Shown here in pieces: positions 18,348 to 21,402 of a stretch of 21,402 nt of DNA. The DNA is from Brachionus plicatilis. Its lineage: Eukaryota; Rotifera; Eurotatoria; Ploima; Brachionidae. Under the pieces are notes generated by a model, which searched no databases, was not told where the DNA came from, and saw only the letters and a list, made by a program, of their open reading frames with translations. Within the stretch, counting starts at the first letter, position 1; every line of letters begins with the position of its first letter. The position numbers were made by a program, and so were the translations under genes. The DNA is taken from positions 50,112 through 71,513 of the forward strand of contig QEOQ01000054.1 of NCBI GenBank assembly GCA_010279815.1, written 5' to 3'.

Positions 18348-18572
18348 TTTAAGTTAAGAGTTTTCGAGGTTTTCTATAAAAGCATCAGAGAAAATCAAAC
18401 AATTCAGTTTGCTTTAATCCGACTGCTAAAAATAAATATTTTTTATCCTAGATCTAGCTATTTACAAAATAAACAGTTTCAGACTCTTCGGAGAAATAAA
18501 TACAAGAATTTTAAATTAAAAGTTGTTAAGGATGCGACAAAAAAAGACAGGTTTTATGTAGGAAAAAATTGA
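18348..18572 (+). pseudogene. Unassigned 74-codon open frame, continuation
   Basis: An open frame without ATG, ending in TGA at 18570-18572: KLRVFEVFYKSIRENQTIQF, ALIRLLKINIFYPRSSYLQ, NKQFQTLRRNKYKNFKLKVV, KDATKKDRFYVGKN. The mixed charged and aromatic composition is unlike translated A/T noise, and it directly follows the coding-like pieces at 17831-18347. It is probably the C-terminal end of the same former protein. It could be a mobile-element protein or a host pseudogene; I cannot tell which. Confidence 0.4.
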
Positions 18573-19087
18573 ATATGATTAATTTTTTCAAAAAAAAATT
18601 TAGTGAATAATGAATAATTAATTCCTTTTTTTTATTTAAAAATTTTCTCGAATGCTTTCTTTCATATAATTATTTTATTATTGTAAAAACACCTTTTATT
18701 AGTGTTATAATTATTTTTTTAAATTTAAAAATAAAATAAAAATAAAGGTTCATTTTTTGAAATAAATTAATTCACACAGGATAAAGCTTTTTTTTTTTGA
18801 TGCAAATAAAATAATTGTCAATAAAGAAAAAAATTTAATAAATTATTTTAAATTATTTTAATTTTCTGATAATTAACACGAAAATAAATTTATCTTAAGA
18901 TAACATTACTACCAAAAATTTCCATTCCAAAATGGCTAAAAAGCCAATATTTTCTTATTTTATCATCTTTTGAAAAAAAAAATTGATAATTCAATTTCAC
19001 TTAAGTAAACATGGTATAAAATTTTACCAAATTTATCATAAGATTACATTTTTATTTTTTGGAGATTTTAAATCGTTCTATTATTAA
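18573..19087. other. AT-rich interval, nothing recognised
   Basis: No supported features. Mostly A/T-runs with scattered short inverted matches of the kind expected by chance in such sequence. Confidence 0.3.
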
Positions 19088-19300
19088 AATCATTTAAATT
19101 TATCAGATGGTTTCAAAGCAAAGTTAGGGTTAGATTTTTATTTATTGACAGAGTGGGACACAATGATCAAATTTGTAAAATTCTCCAAAAAATTAAATAA
19201 GTATCATATGTTTAAAAAAATACATATTTTTTTGAGTAAGCCCCCAATTTTTATATTTCAGTACATTTGTTTGGACAAATCCAATATTTGCTTGGATTAA
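19088..19300 (+). other. Unassigned 70-codon open frame
   Basis: Plus frame open from 19088 to TAA at 19298-19300: NLSDGFKAKLGLDFYLLTEW, DTMIKFVKFSKKLNKYHMFK, KIHIFLSKPPIFIFQYICLD, KSNICLD. The first half looks like real coding sequence, and the second half is weaker. ATATTTCAG at 19252-19260 would serve as a splice acceptor. No family is recognised, and a relation to 17831-18572 is possible but unproven. Confidence 0.25.
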
Positions 19301-20125
19301 ATTCTTTTTAATATTCCTTTAGGTAAAAAAATCTAAAAATTAAAAAAAAAAAAAATTTAATTTAAAATAATATATGAACGAAAATTAATATAATTAAAAT
19401 TTTAATAGATTTTTTAACTTCCTTTTTTTTATACGAGAAATATTTATTTTAACTGATTATTTTTTTATATCATCCACAATGATACATTATGTTTATTGGG
19501 TCTAGGATAATTCCTTAGAATTTAACTTAGATTAGGCCTGGTAGACTGGTTTGAATTAGGAACTAGTAAAATAAATATTAAAAAAAAAATTGTTTTTAAT
19601 GTACTGCATTATAAAAGATTTATTAAAACATTTTAAAATTAATAAATTTAAATGAGAGAACTTCAAATTTTGGTTGCTTAAATTCTTGGCCAGGCAATTT
19701 AAAAATACCAAAAAAATTTATTTGCATTTCTTTTGATTTTTTTAAAATACTTAACAATTTTTTTTATAAAACATTAAGTTTTAAAAAATTTTTTTAAAAA
19801 AAAAATTTACATTAATTTTCTTTGTATTAACTTAATAATTCAAATGAAAAAAATTTAATAAATAATAGACAAAATGAGTTTTAATGATTTTTTAATTTAT
19901 AATTTTTATTTATTCAGTGGCTAAATTTCAAGTTCAAATAACAAAAATTTTTAATGTAAGTGGATTTAATTTATTTTGAAATTTAATTCGGAAATATCTT
20001 TTTGGCTGGATAACTATTAGACAAGTATCAAGAATTTTTTGAGAGGCAAACAAAGAAAACTATCTAATTCGCTATTAAAATTTAATTAAGCTTAAAATTT
20101 AATTTTTTATCAATTTCTTTATTTT
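19301..20125. other. AT-rich interval, nothing recognised
   Basis: No coding frame, terminus or repeat could be supported. Confidence 0.3.
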
Positions 20126-20129
20126 AAAA

Positions 20130-20195
20130 AAATAGCCTCGGACTTTTTTTTAATGACTTGGACTTTAATTTGGGAATTTTAAAGAACTATGGTTA
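20130..20195 (+). repeat. GACTTGGACTT repeat fragment, copy C
   Basis: CCTCGGACTTTTTTTTAATG, ACTTGGACTTTAATTTGGGA then ATTTTAAAGAACTATGG. The core GACTTGGACTTNAANTTGGGA is shared with copy A (728-800, minus) and more loosely with copy B (8325-8375). Probably one terminus of a repeat family. Confidence 0.45.
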
Positions 20196-20439
20196 TTTGT
20201 TAAATTAAATTAGTTAAATTTAAAATTAAATAATTTCCTTTTTCTTTTAATTATTGCTATAAAAAAAGTATTAATTATAATTCAGTTGATTTTATCTGAA
20301 TATAATAGAGAAAATATTGAAGATACTCTAATTAATTTATCACTAATTATGAAATATTAATTTAATAAACATTTAATAAATAATTTAATAGTATATTTTT
20401 TAAATAAATAAATTTAGTTATTTTAATATTATCGGTTTT

Positions 20440-20660
20440 GACATTGTGAAAAATCTGTGCAAATTCTGCAAAATTGCACACTTTTTAAAAGTATTAAAAA
20501 TAAAGCGGAATTTATTTGCACAGATTTTGCAGACTTCTGTAGAAGATGAAACAACAGTTGTTTCACTTTGTTTCATTTACAGAACAAGTTTTTGACTTTT
20601 AGAACAAAAGTTATAAAATTTTTTAATTTTTGTATTGGAAGTATGAAATTTCACAATGTC
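20440..20660. mobile_element. 221-bp MITE with perfect 9-bp target duplication
   Basis: Perfect 12-bp terminal inverted repeats GACATTGTGAAA and TTTCACAATGTC. The flanks ATCGGTTTT at 20431-20439 and 20661-20669 are identical, a 9-bp duplication as in Mutator-like elements (8 bp plus a shared T would suit hAT). Internal inverted blocks include ATCTGTGCAAATTCTGCAAA against TTTGCACAGATTTTGCAGA. No coding capacity. The ends resemble those of the element at 14225-14643. Confidence 0.88.
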
Positions 20661-20889
20661 ATCGGTTTTTACTTTTTCAATTAAAAGCTATTTTGCCACT
20701 AATTATTTAAAAAATTGTTCGGTTGGAATGGAGACTTAGTCCTTCCTTTAAGACACTTGATAGTAGTTATCAAAATAAAAGAGCATAATTTTGATAAAGT
20801 GTGAACAATAATTTAAATTTTAGCTATTTTGACCTAATCCAAAAAAAATTTTTACTCAATAATTCTATAACTACAATTCATTTGTTTTT

Positions 20890-20960
20890 AGATTAATTTT
20901 TGTTATCGCCAAATTGGGCGTAATTTTTGAATTAAATTAATAAAAAATAAAAAATTTAAT
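20890..20960 (+). repeat. LINE-type tail stem-loop, copy 6
   Basis: GTTATCGCC, loop aaattg, GGCGTAATTTTTGAATTAAA then TTAATAAAAAATAAA. Stem CGCC 20907-20910 with GGCG 20917-20920. The TAATTTTT after the stem matches copies 1 to 3. No RT remnant was recognised upstream in the 220 bp after the MITE at 20660. Confidence 0.6.
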
Positions 20961-21402
20961 TGAAATTAAAAATCATCATCTACATTTTGGACAAGATTAA
21001 TTGTGATTACAAATCGATTTAAAAATGCAGCTAAGTGGTCAGTATCTGATAATACGACATGGGTTTAGGCCTCTTTTGTTCATTATACCAAACTCTTCTG
21101 TCATAGAAAAACATTTCTTCGAAAAGACAGATATTCTTTCATCATTTTTACATAGAAAAGTTATTAGAGAAATTATCATAGTTATTTTTGTGAAATAAAA
21201 TTAAAAGATTGAATTTATTTTTTATTAAAATAATGCATTTTTTCTATTTGATTTTTTGATTTAAAATGGAAGAAAAATTAATTCGATTATGACTCTTTTT
21301 TTTATTAGTTATTCTTAACTTTTAAGCGGAGTCAATGACTTAAGAGATTTTTTAATTAAATTACAAATTTAAAATCAAATTAATTTTACAAAACAAAAAA
21401 TA
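20961..21402. other. AT-rich right end, nothing recognised
   Basis: A GC-richer patch at 21030-21115 (CAGCTAAGTGGTCAGTATCT and downstream) has no open frame or terminus that I recognise. Confidence 0.3.

Noticed and set aside
1..21402. Organellar (mitochondrial) or bacterial origin, given the AT content
   Set aside because: No rRNA, tRNA or respiratory genes and no dense long reading frames; LINE, hAT-like and pogo remnants point to a nuclear eukaryotic genome.

Overview
This is an extremely AT-rich window (GC estimated by eye at little over 20%) from a eukaryotic, most likely invertebrate animal, genome. I see no intact conventional gene. The recognisable content is decayed mobile DNA: an APE-type Jockey/CR1-like LINE, a pogo/Tigger-like DNA transposon, hAT-like and other non-autonomous inverted-repeat elements, and six copies of a LINE-type 3' stem-loop tail. 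The density of small palindromic elements and the base composition recall monogonont rotifers such as Brachionus, but that is a guess from style and not a demonstrated assignment.

Layout, left to right. 95-3480 (minus strand) is one LINE copy: a tail stem-loop at 95-145, RT motifs from about 250 to 1278, and the RT N-terminus and linker from 2470 to about 3480. A TA-flanked palindrome (1279-2469, two 471-bp arms) splits it exactly in the middle of the RT. 3500-5200 is plain AT-rich DNA apart from a weak inverted repeat. 5222-6241 is a palindromic element whose right arm was hit by a 233-bp hAT-like MITE with a perfect 8-bp duplication. 6306-6744 is another palindrome. 6941-7619 is a TIR element with a long A/T target duplication that carries a 74-codon reading frame. 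8100-9143 is a pogo-type transposase remnant with a clear right terminus, cut by an approximately 720-bp hAT-like element at 8169-8890.

10017-10950 holds three LINE-like tails. 11206-12004 is a hAT-like element with dense CGGAG/CTCCG subterminal repeats. 12332-12614 (minus) may be two short host-type exons. 13140-14926 contains two related MITEs, the larger with a third element nested inside. 15925 is another tail. 16114-16870 is a foldback element full of GATCAC motifs with a single C2H2 zinc finger in its loop. 17831-18572 and 19088-19300 hold coding-looking but frameshifted or unassigned sequence on the plus strand. 20440-20660 is a perfectly flanked 221-bp MITE, and 20890-20960 is the last LINE-type tail.

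Taken together, the window is a stratified transposon graveyard. At least four insertion events can be ordered by nesting: foldback into LINE, hAT-like MITE into palindrome, hAT-like element into pogo, and MITE into MITE. The most interesting items are the 471-bp near-perfect palindrome that carries an AT-hook-like coding tail in both arms, the GATCAC foldback with a zinc-finger ORF, the CGGAG-repeat hAT element, and the shared tail stem-loop family.
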